64,000 nucleotides of DNA, taken from NCBI GenBank assembly GCA_947455145.1, contig CANGME010000004.1:1-64000 (forward strand), given 5' to 3'. The notes under the pieces are model-generated. The model had not been told where the DNA came from, searched no databases, and worked only from the letters and a program-made list of their open reading frames with translations. Numbering within the stretch: the stretch's first letter is position 1; every line of letters starts with the position of its first letter. The DNA comes from Comamonadaceae bacterium (lineage in GTDB: Bacteria; Pseudomonadota; Gammaproteobacteria; Burkholderiales; Burkholderiaceae_C). Below, one piece after another: positions 28,624 to 37,387 of the stretch. The position numbers and the translations under genes are program-made.

Positions 28624-28642
28624 GTCACTCTCGATTTATATT

Positions 28643-29932
28643 TCATTCCAACCCGATTTTTGAAGCTTCTCGCCAAGATTCAAGTTCGGCTTTCGGGTCT
28701 TCACGTTGCTGCGCCAATTGCGCCAAAGCCACCCAAACCCGACGCTTCAGAGCGTCACTTTGAAGCTGCAGCAAAGACTGACGCAGCAACTGTTGCGCCT
28801 TACCCCACAGATTCAAACGCATGCAAGCAAAACCCGCCAGATATTGCAATAAGGCATCGCCGGGTTGACTGCGTTGTGCCGCTTCAATCCGCGCCAGCCA
28901 GTCGGCATCTGGCCCACCAGGGCTGAGCGCAAAGCTACTGTCCAGCACCTGCACCAGCTCCGAGCGCTGTGCCGCAGACAAAGTGGAAGGGGAGGACTTC
29001 GACATTTGCTCCCAAACGGGCTTCAACCACTGCTGGGCCAACGCCACCTCACCCCCCAACAGCAGCATCTGCCGCGCCGCCTGCGTGGCAACTTCCGGTG
29101 TGATTTGTTCTGAAGCCTCCAGTTGACTCCATGCTTTTTGCAATTGCGCTGGATCGCGCGCTCCCTGAATCAGCTCTCGGGCCAAGCCCTGCAAAATGCT
29201 TTGCGCGGCCATGGGTGAAAAAGCGCGGTGTTTGCCCAACAAACGCGCACTATCCAGCGCCGCCTGCGTATGACCTGCCAACCGTTCGGCTTTGAAGCGA
29301 AGGCGCAGAGCCAGCGTGCGGCGCGCAGCGCCTTTGGGCAAGGTACTGAGCAAGCCAAACGCCGCAGACACATCCCGATCCTCCAGCGCCCACCGAGCGG
29401 CCCTCAACTGCGCGCCCTCGACGAGATCCACGTCATCCCTGCTGGGCTTGAGCTCCAACACTTGGCGGGCATGTTCATCTCGCCCACTTCGGTCAGCCAA
29501 GGCATGGGCGCTCTCAGCGGCCAGCAAATGGGCTATTGAACGAAGATGCGTGCCATAGGCCAAGGGTTCATCGCTGCTGGCCAAGGCTTGCTCCTGTAGC
29601 AACAAATTTTCTGCCGATTTTCTTGCGCGGATAAAACGCCCCGCCATCAATTGGGCCATGGCATCGAGTAATCCGTGTTGTAAGTCTCTCTCTCTTTGCA
29701 ACAAGCGCCAGCGCCTCGCCTCACCCGGCAGGGACAGCAGAACCGACAAAGCCCGCAGCGCCACGTACAGCGTGAAGAAAAATCCAAAGAGCAGTAGCAA
29801 TACTAGGTTGAGCGATAGATCAATGCGGTGCGGTGGCCAAAACACGGTGATCGTGCCCTGGTTGTTGCCTGCAAACAAGGCAATGGCCACGGCAATGCCA
29901 AACAACGCCAAAAACCAAAGGAGGAATCGCAT
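28643..29932 (-). CDS. hemY: HemY protein (membrane-bound TPR protein)
   Basis: 429-residue inner-membrane protein with two N-terminal transmembrane helices (about residues 1-20 and 40-65) and a C-terminal alpha-helical TPR-like region. Its N terminus, MRFLLWFLALFGIAVAIALFA, and its place after hemX, hemD and hemC match HemY of proteobacteria. Its exact role in haem biosynthesis is not settled; in some species it affects protoporphyrin formation. Confidence 0.88.
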   Translation of the reverse strand: MRFLLWFLALFGIAVAIALFAGNNQGTITVFWPPHRIDLSLNLVLLLLFGFFFTLYVALRALSVLLSLPGEARRWRLLQRERDLQHGLLDAMAQLMAGRFIRARKSAENLLLQEQALASSDEPLAYGTHLRSIAHLLAAESAHALADRSGRDEHARQVLELKPSRDDVDLVEGAQLRAARWALEDRDVSAAFGLLSTLPKGAARRTLALRLRFKAERLAGHTQAALDSARLLGKHRAFSPMAAQSILQGLARELIQGARDPAQLQKAWSQLEASEQITPEVATQAARQMLLLGGEVALAQQWLKPVWEQMSKSSPSTLSAAQRSELVQVLDSSFALSPGGPDADWLARIEAAQRSQPGDALLQYLAGFACMRLNLWGKAQQLLRQSLLQLQSDALKRRVWVALAQLAQQREDPKAELESWREASKIGLE

Positions 29933-29938
29933 TTTGGT

Positions 29939-31024
29939 TTACCGGCCAGCCGCTGCCGTGGTCAATGCGGCCAGGGTGTCATCCACGCGGGGCAACTCAA
30001 GCGTTTTCACCTGCCCCTGCAATTGCTTAAGCAATTCCGCCGCCGCTAGGGTTTTGCGTGAAGAGGTATCGAAATAAGTATGAAGGGACGTGACTACACC
30101 GGCTAAATCGGAGCGAACCGCATCCAGCTGACGCGCCAGCAACCCCAAGCGAGCGTTGAGTAAACGGAGTTTGAAGTTTTCACGGACAAAAAACGCTTGG
30201 TCGGGTGAGAGTAAGGTGGCCTCAGGGTGCTCAATTCGGCTCAGCCTTACTAAGCTGCGCAACTCGTCAAGCACAACCTCTAGGCTGCGCTGCCACCAGC
30301 TCACCACATTGTCGTCTCGCTGGGGTTTGAGCGAACCGCTCGCAGCCACCTTGGCCACCGCATTGGCCAGCGGCAGGTCATCGGCCAGTCGCACCAACTC
30401 ATCGAGTTTGACCAGCAAGGCCGGGGTGTCCGATACCGTCGTTCCTTTGATGCGGCCCACGTCGCGCGTGATGGCACTTTGCAGTGCGTTCAAGCGGGGT
30501 TGGGCAGCACGCGCCACGCGCTGCTCTGCCGTCTTGAGCGCCGCCAATAGCGGCTCCACGCTGCCGGTGAGTTGGGCCTGCTGTTGCGCCAGCCGGATGG
30601 AAGATTCGATGTCCACCACCAGATTTTCATCACGCGAGCGCGACAGGCTTTGCATCAACTCTTCCAACTGGCTGCGCTGCAAGGCCACCTCACTCAAGCG
30701 CGCCTGCATGACCGACTGGCGCGCCGCTGTCTCCTGCGCCTGTTCCTGCGCCTGCTTGGCCAGAGTGCGCGCCTCCACCGCCGTGGCGCCCGAGTCGGCG
30801 CTTTGTCGGGCCAACTGTTCCTGAATGGTTGAAAGTTTTTGCCACATCAGGGCACTGAGCAGCAAGGCCAAGAGCGCAATTACACCCATCGCCCACATGC
30901 CGCGATTCACGGAAGACAGAGCCCCAACCTTGGGCTCAGGCAACTCAATCACCGCCACGGCGTCTGCTGCAGGTGGTACAGCACCCGTCGCGGTGTTACT
31001 TGGAGGATTCGACTCAGCGTTCAT
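29939..31024 (-). CDS. hemX: HemX protein (uroporphyrinogen III C-methyltransferase-like)
   Basis: 361 residues with one N-terminal transmembrane helix (about 45-65), a long coiled-coil region (residues 68-170; heptad-rich, for example AQEQAQETAARQSVMQARLSEVALQ) and a C-terminal domain. HemX proteins are annotated as uroporphyrinogen methyltransferase-like but lack the SAM-binding motifs of CysG, and none is seen here. It overlaps hemD by 4 bp. Confidence 0.87.
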   Translation of the reverse strand: MNAESNPPSNTATGAVPPAADAVAVIELPEPKVGALSSVNRGMWAMGVIALLALLLSALMWQKLSTIQEQLARQSADSGATAVEARTLAKQAQEQAQETAARQSVMQARLSEVALQRSQLEELMQSLSRSRDENLVVDIESSIRLAQQQAQLTGSVEPLLAALKTAEQRVARAAQPRLNALQSAITRDVGRIKGTTVSDTPALLVKLDELVRLADDLPLANAVAKVAASGSLKPQRDDNVVSWWQRSLEVVLDELRSLVRLSRIEHPEATLLSPDQAFFVRENFKLRLLNARLGLLARQLDAVRSDLAGVVTSLHTYFDTSSRKTLAAAELLKQLQGQVKTLELPRVDDTLAALTTAAAGR

Positions 31025-31869
31025 CGGATGGATTCTATCGAGCCCACGATGCTCATCAACGTTGGGCGTGACTCGAACACCACAGAAAATCCAGCCGCTT
31101 TTGCCGCCTCGGCAATGCGGGCATGCGTGGCGATCGCCCGCACAGACGACCAGTCCTGCGTGGGCAGGATCGTTCGCAGGTTGGCAAGTGCCTCACTGCT
31201 GCTGAACAACCAGATCGAGCCATCGCGCGCAGCGTCAACTGCCAGTTTCATTTGCGCCGGACTCCAGCGCGGCAGCCCCCGCTGATACGTCACTACAAAA
31301 TCGACCATCACCCCAGCCTCTGTGAGGCGACTGGCCAACCAGTCACGCCCTACGCCCTGCGCTTCACGCATGGCCTGGCCATCACTGCCTCGCACGATCA
31401 GCACGCGCTGTCCCTTGCGCACCTGCGCTGCCACCAGATGCCACAGCGCCTCGGAGTCAAACTGAGCGGCCTCAATCGGCGGCGCATCAATCAACTCGGG
31501 CGGCACTCCGGCTTGTTGCAAAGCCTGAAAGGTTCCCGGGCCGGTTGCCCAAGCACGTTGAATTGCTACTTTTTCAATAGCGTTTTTCGTACATATCCAT
31601 TGACTTTCAACCGGTTTTGATTCAAAAAAACCAGCCACAGCATTGGCACTGACGAACATCACGGCAGCGTAGCCATGCAACCGTTGCCAGGCATGATGCA
31701 CGGGGCTGGGGTCGTCTGCCGGGAGAATATCGATCAAGGGCAAGGCCACAGCTTGCAGACCTGCCTGTGACAATGACTGCACCCACGCAGCGGCCTCGCG
31801 GGCCGGGCGGGTCACGATGACACGCGGCTTAGCCTGCGGGGTCACAGCTGTAGTTAAAGTGGCGGTCAA
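31021..31869 (-). CDS. hemD: Uroporphyrinogen-III synthase (with AT-rich insertion)
   Basis: Closes hydroxymethylbilane to uroporphyrinogen III. The two-lobed fold starts [35 protein letters not shown] and [16 protein letters not shown] are the conserved linking segments. Between them (about residues 79-104) is a stretch reading [16 protein letters not shown] ... KVAIQ that is AT-rich at DNA level and contains a small hairpin related to a Comamonadaceae-type repeat. The frame remains open. Length 282 residues. Overlaps both hemX and hemC by 4 bp. Confidence 0.9.
   Translation of the reverse strand: MTATLTTAVTPQAKPRVIVTRPAREAAAWVQSLSQAGLQAVALPLIDILPADDPSPVHHAWQRLHGYAAVMFVSANAVAGFFESKPVESQWICTKNAIEKVAIQRAWATGPGTFQALQQAGVPPELIDAPPIEAAQFDSEALWHLVAAQVRKGQRVLIVRGSDGQAMREAQGVGRDWLASRLTEAGVMVDFVVTYQRGLPRWSPAQMKLAVDAARDGSIWLFSSSEALANLRTILPTQDWSSVRAIATHARIAEAAKAAGFSVVFESRPTLMSIVGSIESIR
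31558..31632. repeat. AT-rich repeat-like insertion within hemD
   Basis: About 75 bp of AT-rich DNA contrasting with the GC-rich gene around it. The core is GCTACTTTTTCAATAGC (31565-31581), an imperfect hairpin of the same type as AGCTATcaaaaaaATAGCT at 40919-40937. It adds about 25 codons without stopping translation. Repeat identity is judged by eye. Confidence 0.55.
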
Positions 31870-32801
31870 TGCGTAGACGTCTCTGTCGGCGCTGAAGCGC
31901 CAGCGCGAACCATCGCGGCTTTCAGACTGACCGCCACCTGCTCACCCAAGCGCGTTGCGGCATCCACATCCTGTACCAGCGCGCTGGCCTGCGCGTGCAC
32001 CAGGGCCATGCGACCTTCGGGGTCGCCCCAAATCGCTTGAATCGTCAATTGCTCACCTTGCAGCGTGGCATAGGCGGCCAGCGGCATGGAGCAGCTCCCG
32101 CCCATGGCACGGCTCACCGCGCGCTCAGCGGCCACACGCAGCCAGGTCGCGCTGTGCGCCAGGGGGGCGAGCAGTTGCATCACATCAGCACGCTCACTCA
32201 AAATCTCAATGCCCAAAGCGCCCTGCCCGGCGGCGGGCAACATTTCTTGCGGCTTAAACACAGCGCGAATTCTGGAGGCCAGCCCCAGGCGCATCAAGCC
32301 CGCCGCCGCGAGCACGATGGCGTCATAGAGTCCCTCGTCAAGTTTGCGCAGCCGCGTGTCCAAGTTGCCACGCAAGGGCTCGATGCGCAAGTCCGGGCGC
32401 AAGGCGCGCAGCAGCGCCACGCGGCGCAGGCTCGACGTGCCAACCACCGCACCCTGAGGCAGTTCGGCCAGCGTTGCATAGCGGTTGGACACCAGCGCAT
32501 CACGCGGGTCTTCGCGCTCCATCACGCAGGCCAGGCTAAAGCCTTCGGGCAGCGCCATGGGCACGTCTTTGAGCGAGTGCACGGCCAGGTCGGCACGGCC
32601 CTGCTCAATGGCGACTTCCAGCTCTTTAACGAACAGGCCTTTGCCGCCGACTTTGCTCAAACTGCGGTCAAGGATTTGATCGCCCTGGGTCGTCATGCCC
32701 AGCAGCGTGACCTCGTGACCCAGCTCGGTCAACAGCGTTTTGACATGTTCAGCCTGCCACAGGGCCAGGCGGCTTTCGCGGGTGGCGATGGTGAGTTTCA
32801 T
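31866..32801 (-). CDS. hemC: Porphobilinogen deaminase (hydroxymethylbilane synthase)
   Basis: Polymerises four porphobilinogens to hydroxymethylbilane. The start [20 protein letters not shown] at 32799-32801 overlaps the queD stop by 4 bp; the longer start at 32822 adds 7 non-conserved residues. The dipyrromethane cofactor is attached to C237 ([13 protein letters not shown]). Catalytic Asp is in HSLKDVP and Arg pairs in GTSSLRR. Length 311 residues. Confidence 0.96.
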   Translation of the reverse strand: MKLTIATRESRLALWQAEHVKTLLTELGHEVTLLGMTTQGDQILDRSLSKVGGKGLFVKELEVAIEQGRADLAVHSLKDVPMALPEGFSLACVMEREDPRDALVSNRYATLAELPQGAVVGTSSLRRVALLRALRPDLRIEPLRGNLDTRLRKLDEGLYDAIVLAAAGLMRLGLASRIRAVFKPQEMLPAAGQGALGIEILSERADVMQLLAPLAHSATWLRVAAERAVSRAMGGSCSMPLAAYATLQGEQLTIQAIWGDPEGRMALVHAQASALVQDVDAATRLGEQVAVSLKAAMVRAGASAPTETSTH

Positions 32802-33166
32802 AGGTTGGGTCTGTAGGTGCATTTATCGCCGATGGAATGACGTTCCACCGTCACGCCCGACAAGCCTGGCAGGCGCGGCTCCAGCGTCTTCCAGATGAAG
32901 GTGCACAGGTTTTCCAACGTGGCGGGGCCTAAGCCCGACACCTCGTCCAGGTAATGGTGGTCGAGCTGCTCGCGCACCACTTCAATCTCGCGGCGCACAA
33001 AGCCCAAGTCAAGCACCATGCCTGAATGGCCTTTGGGCTCACCGCGCACGAACACCTCGGCGTGATAAGTATGGCCATGCACGCGGCGGCTGCCTTCGGC
33101 CTCTATCTCACGCTTGAGCGTGTGGGCGGCATCAAAGAAAAATCGCTGGCTGATCTCAAACATCAT
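32798..33166 (-). CDS. queD: 6-carboxy-5,6,7,8-tetrahydropterin synthase (QueD/PTPS family)
   Basis: Second step of the 7-deazaguanine (preQ0/queuosine) pathway. The zinc-binding histidines are visible as FDAAHTL near residue 12 and RRVHGHTYH around residues 27-34; catalytic residues include DLDHHYLDE-type sequence ([10 protein letters not shown]). A start at 33164-33166 overlaps the queE stop and gives the usual N terminus [15 protein letters not shown]; a start 3 codons shorter or 14 longer is possible. Length 122 residues. Confidence 0.92.
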   Translation of the reverse strand: MMFEISQRFFFDAAHTLKREIEAEGSRRVHGHTYHAEVFVRGEPKGHSGMVLDLGFVRREIEVVREQLDHHYLDEVSGLGPATLENLCTFIWKTLEPRLPGLSGVTVERHSIGDKCTYRPNL

Positions 33167-33798
33167 CGAATCCCAATCATCTTGTGCGACTGCACGCTCA
33201 AACGCCACTGCGGGTGCTGCTGGCAGTAGGCAATCGCCTTGGCCGTGTTGTCGACACGGTCTGGCCCATCCATGGGCTGCAAAAAGAAATGAGCAAAAGC
33301 CAAGCCTTCAAAACGCGCCGGATCAACGCCGACTTGCGGATAGACCAGCTTGAGCTCACTCCCCGCTTTGACAACAACTTCAGCCTGCGCCTTGGGGCTC
33401 ACGCAAATCCAGTCCAAACCCGGGGGCGCGGCCACCGTGCCATTGGTTTCCACCGCAATCATGAAGCCTCGCGCATGCAGCGCGCTGGTCAAGGCCGCGT
33501 CCACCTGCAACAGTGGTTCGCCACCGGTCAACACCACCAAGCGATTTTTTTTGTCTGGTGTCGACCAGGCTTTTTCAACCGCAGCGGCCACGGCATCGGC
33601 GGTGGCGAACTTGCCCCCGTCCGTGCCATCCGTGCCCACAAAGTCGGTATCGCAGAAGTTGCACACGGCGGTAGCGCGGTCTTCCTCGCGCCCGCTCCAA
33701 AGGTTGCAGCCCGCAAAGCGACAGAACACCGCCGCTTTGCCAGCCTGCGCGCCTTCGCCTTGCAGCGTGTAAAAAATCTCTTTGACTGAGTAGGTCAT
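33163..33798 (-). CDS. queE: 7-carboxy-7-deazaguanine synthase QueE
   Basis: Radical SAM enzyme that makes 7-carboxy-7-deazaguanine from the QueD product. The cluster motif has the QueE-specific spacing CX14CX2C (GCNLWSG ... VCNFCDTDF). VLTGGEPLLQVD is the SAM-binding GGEP motif, and the N terminus SVKEIFYTLQGEG fits the family. Length 211 residues. It overlaps queD by 4 bp, so the two enzymes are probably co-expressed. Confidence 0.94.
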   Translation of the reverse strand: MTYSVKEIFYTLQGEGAQAGKAAVFCRFAGCNLWSGREEDRATAVCNFCDTDFVGTDGTDGGKFATADAVAAAVEKAWSTPDKKNRLVVLTGGEPLLQVDAALTSALHARGFMIAVETNGTVAAPPGLDWICVSPKAQAEVVVKAGSELKLVYPQVGVDPARFEGLAFAHFFLQPMDGPDRVDNTAKAIAYCQQHPQWRLSVQSHKMIGIR

Positions 33799-33805
33799 GC
33801 CTTGC

Positions 33806-33838
33806 CGAAAATTAAATTACCTGAACAGGTGATTTTCG
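33806..33838 (-). promoter_or_regulatory. Stem-loop in the queE leader
   Basis: Just before the queE start, CGAAAAT (33806-33812) pairs with ATTTTCG (33832-33838) around an inner ACCTG-AA-CAGGT hairpin. It could be a regulatory or terminator-like hairpin; it does not match the preQ1 riboswitch consensus by eye, and no function is claimed. Confidence 0.35.
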
Positions 33839-33873
33839 CAGGTTAGGCGGATGCGGGTTGATCCAGAAAATCG

Positions 33874-34347
33874 TCAGGGCAAGATGCCCACGCGCTCAAT
33901 GGCCTGCTGTGACACCGCCTGCAACTGCGCAGCCGTCACATGCTCAGGCGCAATCTCGGCCAGAGGTAGCAAAACAAAGGCACGCGTGAACATTCGCGGG
34001 TGAGGGATCGTCAGGGTGGGGCTGTCCAGCGTCACCTCACCATATAGCAAGATGTCCAGATCCAGCGTGCGCGGGGCGTTGCGGTAGGGGCGCTGGCGGC
34101 CTGCGTCTTGCTCTAGCGCTTGCAGGGCCACTAGCAGGGCCTGTGGGTTCAGGGTGGTGGTAACTTCAGCCACGGCGTTGATGAAGTCGGGCCCGCTCGC
34201 ATCCACCGGGGCGCTGCGGTACAGCGAAGACTGTTTCATCACCGTGATGCCGGGCAACTGGCCCAGGCTATGGATGGCCTGTGTAACGGTGGCGCGTGCG
34301 TCGCCAAGGTTGGCACCCAGAGCGATAAAGGCCCGCGCGGCTTTCAT
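33874..34347 (-). CDS. folK: 2-amino-4-hydroxy-6-hydroxymethyldihydropteridine diphosphokinase
   Basis: Folate pathway pyrophosphokinase (HPPK). The N terminus ALGANLGDARATVTQAI, SSLYRSAPVDASGPDFINAV and RTLDLDILLYG are the three characteristic HPPK segments, the last carrying the catalytic Asp pair. Length 157 residues. Overlaps the pcnB stop by 4 bp, as in many gamma- and betaproteobacteria. Confidence 0.96.
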   Translation of the reverse strand: MKAARAFIALGANLGDARATVTQAIHSLGQLPGITVMKQSSLYRSAPVDASGPDFINAVAEVTTTLNPQALLVALQALEQDAGRQRPYRNAPRTLDLDILLYGEVTLDSPTLTIPHPRMFTRAFVLLPLAEIAPEHVTAAQLQAVSQQAIERVGILP

Positions 34348-35966
34348 TCAGGCGTCGATCCGCCCGCGTTTTCTGCCCCGCCTTTGGCTGCGCCAGAGCG
34401 CCTGCGACGGCGACGTTTTTTGGGTGCATCAGAGTTGCCATCACCACCCTCGAACAGGTCTTGGGTGCCTTCGCCTCGCTCCGCGTTGACAGTGGAATGT
34501 GAAGTTGAGGTATCCGGCGCGCCCGCATCAGCCGCAGACCGGGGTTTGCGCGTGTGCACACGGGCAGGGCCACGGGATTTGGGTCGCGCTTGCTGCTCTT
34601 CACGCACGATGTCCACCAGGTCTTGGCGCAGGTTGTCGTCGGCCATGCTGAACTCTTGCCACCAGTCGGCCAGCAGCAGCTCCACCTCCCCGATGTCGGC
34701 GCGCAGGCGCATGAAGTCAAATGCGGCGCGAAAGCGCGGCTGATCGACCAGACCAAACGGAGCGCTGCCCACGCGTTTTTCAAAGCGCGGCTGCATCATC
34801 CAAATCTCGCGCATGTCACCGGCCAGCTTGCCCCGGCCCGACACGTCGCCAATACGGGCGTTGAAGACATCGTCAATCGCGTCTTGCAGGGCCGGGTGCG
34901 CGTGCTGCTGATCGGCCACACGCTGCGCCCAACCGTCGCGTACGTCAGCCCACAGCACGCAGGCCAGCAAGAAGCTGGGGGCGACGGGTTTGCCTTCGCC
35001 GACGCGGCGATCCGTGTCTTGCAAAGCGGCTTTGACGAAGGGCTGCTCGGCGCGCTCCACCACCACATCGAGCAACGGATAAATGCCGCGTGCCAAGCCC
35101 AAAAATTTGAGTTGCTCGATGGAGGCCAGCGCGTGGCCCGTTTGCAGCAGCTTGAGCATTTCGTCAAACAAACGGCTTTGCGGCACATCGGCCAGCAGCT
35201 CGTGCGACTTGACCAGTGGCGCTGCCGTTTTGGCCTCCAGCTTGAAACCCAGGCCACTGAGCTTGGCAGCAAAACGCACGGCGCGGATGATGCGCACCGG
35301 GTCTTCGCGGTAGCGGGTGGCGGGGTCGCCAATCATGCGCATGACACGGTTTTTGGCGTCTTTGAAACCGCCGTGGTAGTCCACCACCACCTGCGTCTCG
35401 GGGTCGTAGTACATCGCGTTGATGGTGAAATCACGCCGAACGGCGTCTTCTTCCTGTGGGCCCCAGACGTTGTCGCGCAGCACCCGGCCGGTGGAATCGA
35501 CCGCGTGTTTCATACCGGCCAACTCACCCTTACTGGTGCGCTCATTGCCCTTGACCTGCTCGGCGGCGGCGTTGTCTAGGTAGGCGCGGAAGGTGGAGAC
35601 CTCGATCACCTCGTTCTCTCGCCCCCGGCCATAGACCACGTGCACGATGCGAAAGCGCCGCCCGATGATGAAGGCGCGGCGAAACAGGCTTTTGACCTGC
35701 TCAGGCGTGGCGTCGGTAGCCACATCAAAGTCTTTGGGGCGCAGTCCGACCAGCAGGTCGCGCACAGCACCGCCCACGATATAGGCCTCAAAGCCCGCGT
35801 CCTTGAGCGTGTGCACCACGTCAATGGCGCGGTTGTCCACCAGTTTGAGGTCAATGCCATGCACTGCTGCGCTGATTTCTTCGCGCTTGCCGAAGGTGGG
35901 TTTCTTGCTGCTGGCGGGGGTGGAGGCTGATTTGCCGAGCAATTTTTCGATGAATTTTTTGATCAT
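34344..35966 (-). CDS. pcnB: Poly(A) polymerase I
   Basis: Adds poly(A) tails that mark RNA for decay. Nucleotidyltransferase signature: AYIVGGAVRDLLVG (GG-R motif) and the catalytic DFD at 79-81 in RPKDFDVATDATP. The tRNA nucleotidyltransferase-like helical domain follows. The C-terminal 90 residues are basic and low-complexity, ending with KKRRRRRRSGAAKGG, as in PcnB tails. The first 40 residues form a positively charged N-terminal extension. Length 540 residues. Confidence 0.94.
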   Translation of the reverse strand: MIKKFIEKLLGKSASTPASSKKPTFGKREEISAAVHGIDLKLVDNRAIDVVHTLKDAGFEAYIVGGAVRDLLVGLRPKDFDVATDATPEQVKSLFRRAFIIGRRFRIVHVVYGRGRENEVIEVSTFRAYLDNAAAEQVKGNERTSKGELAGMKHAVDSTGRVLRDNVWGPQEEDAVRRDFTINAMYYDPETQVVVDYHGGFKDAKNRVMRMIGDPATRYREDPVRIIRAVRFAAKLSGLGFKLEAKTAAPLVKSHELLADVPQSRLFDEMLKLLQTGHALASIEQLKFLGLARGIYPLLDVVVERAEQPFVKAALQDTDRRVGEGKPVAPSFLLACVLWADVRDGWAQRVADQQHAHPALQDAIDDVFNARIGDVSGRGKLAGDMREIWMMQPRFEKRVGSAPFGLVDQPRFRAAFDFMRLRADIGEVELLLADWWQEFSMADDNLRQDLVDIVREEQQARPKSRGPARVHTRKPRSAADAGAPDTSTSHSTVNAERGEGTQDLFEGGDGNSDAPKKRRRRRRSGAAKGGAENAGGSTPE

Positions 35967-35975
35967 TATTTTTAA

Positions 35976-36650
35976 CTAAAACAGGTCAAGTATGCGCCAT
36001 CCGCGCTGGGTTGCCAGTGCGCGCAGTCGGGCGTCCGGGTTGGTGGCCACCGGGTGCTTGACTTGCTCCATCAGAGGCAGGTCATTGAAGGAGTCGCTAT
36101 AAAAGGTCACCTCCACATCGCCCCAGGCCAGTTGCCGGTGATTCAGCCAGTCTTCAAAGCGCTTGACCTTGCCTTCTCTGAACGAGGGAATGCCTTTGAT
36201 CTCACCGGTGATCCAGCCCTTGCCGCCACTGGAGACATCGCGCACCAGTTCCACCGCAATCAGCTCGGCTACGCCAAATGCATCGGCAATCGGGCGGGTG
36301 ACAAATTCATTGGTGGCGGTGACGATCAAAACTTGGTCTCCCGCTTGCTGGTGGCCACGTACCAGTTCTAAGGCTTGGGGCTTGATGGCGGGCTGCACCA
36401 CCTCAATCATGAAGCGCTCACGCGCTGCCAGCGCCTTGGCCTCGCCTTGTAACCGGGTGGCTTCAGTGGCGAAGCGCACATAGTCATGCACGTCCAGCGT
36501 GCCCGCTTGGTAGTGGGCATAGAACTCGTCATTGCGCTGGGCAAAGACCACCGGGTCAGTCCACCCGATGGCGGTTGTAAAACCACCCCAAGCGTAATCA
36601 GAGTCGATGGGCAACAGGGTGTGGTCTAAGTCGAATAACGCGATGTTCAT
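35976..36650 (-). CDS. HAD-IB family phosphatase (phosphoserine-phosphatase-like)
   Basis: 224-residue HAD hydrolase. Motif I is FDLDHTLLPIDSD (nucleophile Asp), motif II VTATNEF, motif III Lys in KGIPSFREGK and motif IV YSDSFNDLPLME. The insertion pattern and DxDHTL start match the subfamily IB group that includes SerB and CicA-like proteins; the substrate is unknown. It sits between pcnB and hda on the same strand. Confidence 0.85.
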   Translation of the reverse strand: MNIALFDLDHTLLPIDSDYAWGGFTTAIGWTDPVVFAQRNDEFYAHYQAGTLDVHDYVRFATEATRLQGEAKALAARERFMIEVVQPAIKPQALELVRGHQQAGDQVLIVTATNEFVTRPIADAFGVAELIAVELVRDVSSGGKGWITGEIKGIPSFREGKVKRFEDWLNHRQLAWGDVEVTFYSDSFNDLPLMEQVKHPVATNPDARLRALATQRGWRILDLF

Positions 36651-36671
36651 GCGTAAGTGGGCCTCAAGGGC

Positions 36672-37382
36672 TTATAGATTCTCAAGCATGGACTTGATCA
36701 ATGGAATGGTGATGGCGCGTTGGGTTTGCAAGGCGTAGGCGTCGAGTTGGTCTAACAGATTCATCAAACTGCCCAGATCGCGGCTGAACCGTGTGAGCAT
36801 GAAGTCCATCACCTCGTCACCCAAAAATACACCGCGCGCATCGGCCGTCTGGCGCAAAACTGCCCGGCGCTCGGGCTCACTCAGGACCTGCAAGCCAAAT
36901 ACATGCCCCCACCCCAAACGGGTGCGCAAATCTTCACGAAGCAACAACTTGACGGGCGGCAGGTCCCCAGCGGCAACCACGGGGCGTGGCGTGCCCGACC
37001 TGGGGCTGGTTGCATTCACAAACCAGTTGAACGCAACATGTTGCTGCGCTGCGGTGTAGAGGTGAACGTCATCCATCAGTACAGCGGTCCAGTTCTCATT
37101 GAAGTCCAATGGATCGTGGACCGATGCGTCAAGCCAGCCAACGCTTGCACCTTGCTCACGCAAGGCTTCGCGCACTGCTTTGAGGAGATGGCTTTTGCCG
37201 CTGCCGGTCCGCCCCCACAAGTACGTGGGCACGGGCGAACGCGGGATCTCGCTGACGCGACGCTCGACAACGGGTCCAACCCAATGCAACAGGTGCAGAT
37301 GGGCAGCGGCATTAGGGCCGGAGAAAAAATTCGCCAGTGTCGGCCCAGTGGCCAACCCGATGTCCAAAGCGATTTGTTTCAT
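36672..37382 (-). CDS. hda: DnaA regulatory inactivator Hda-like ATPase
   Basis: 236-residue AAA+ protein homologous to DnaA domain III. Walker A is GRTGSGKSHLL (57-67) and Walker B VLMDDVHLY. The N terminus QIALDIG is a weak match to a beta-clamp-binding motif, and there is no DNA-binding domain IV, which fits Hda. It would promote hydrolysis of DnaA-ATP after replication starts. It lies 5 bp downstream of the PerM-type gene. Confidence 0.85.
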   Translation of the reverse strand: MKQIALDIGLATGPTLANFFSGPNAAAHLHLLHWVGPVVERRVSEIPRSPVPTYLWGRTGSGKSHLLKAVREALREQGASVGWLDASVHDPLDFNENWTAVLMDDVHLYTAAQQHVAFNWFVNATSPRSGTPRPVVAAGDLPPVKLLLREDLRTRLGWGHVFGLQVLSEPERRAVLRQTADARGVFLGDEVMDFMLTRFSRDLGSLMNLLDQLDAYALQTQRAITIPLIKSMLENL

Positions 37383-37387
37383 GCGAT

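Noticed and set aside
33806-33838. PreQ1 riboswitch controlling queE-queD
   Set aside because: The hairpin does not show the preQ1-I or preQ1-II consensus by eye; only a generic stem-loop is supported.
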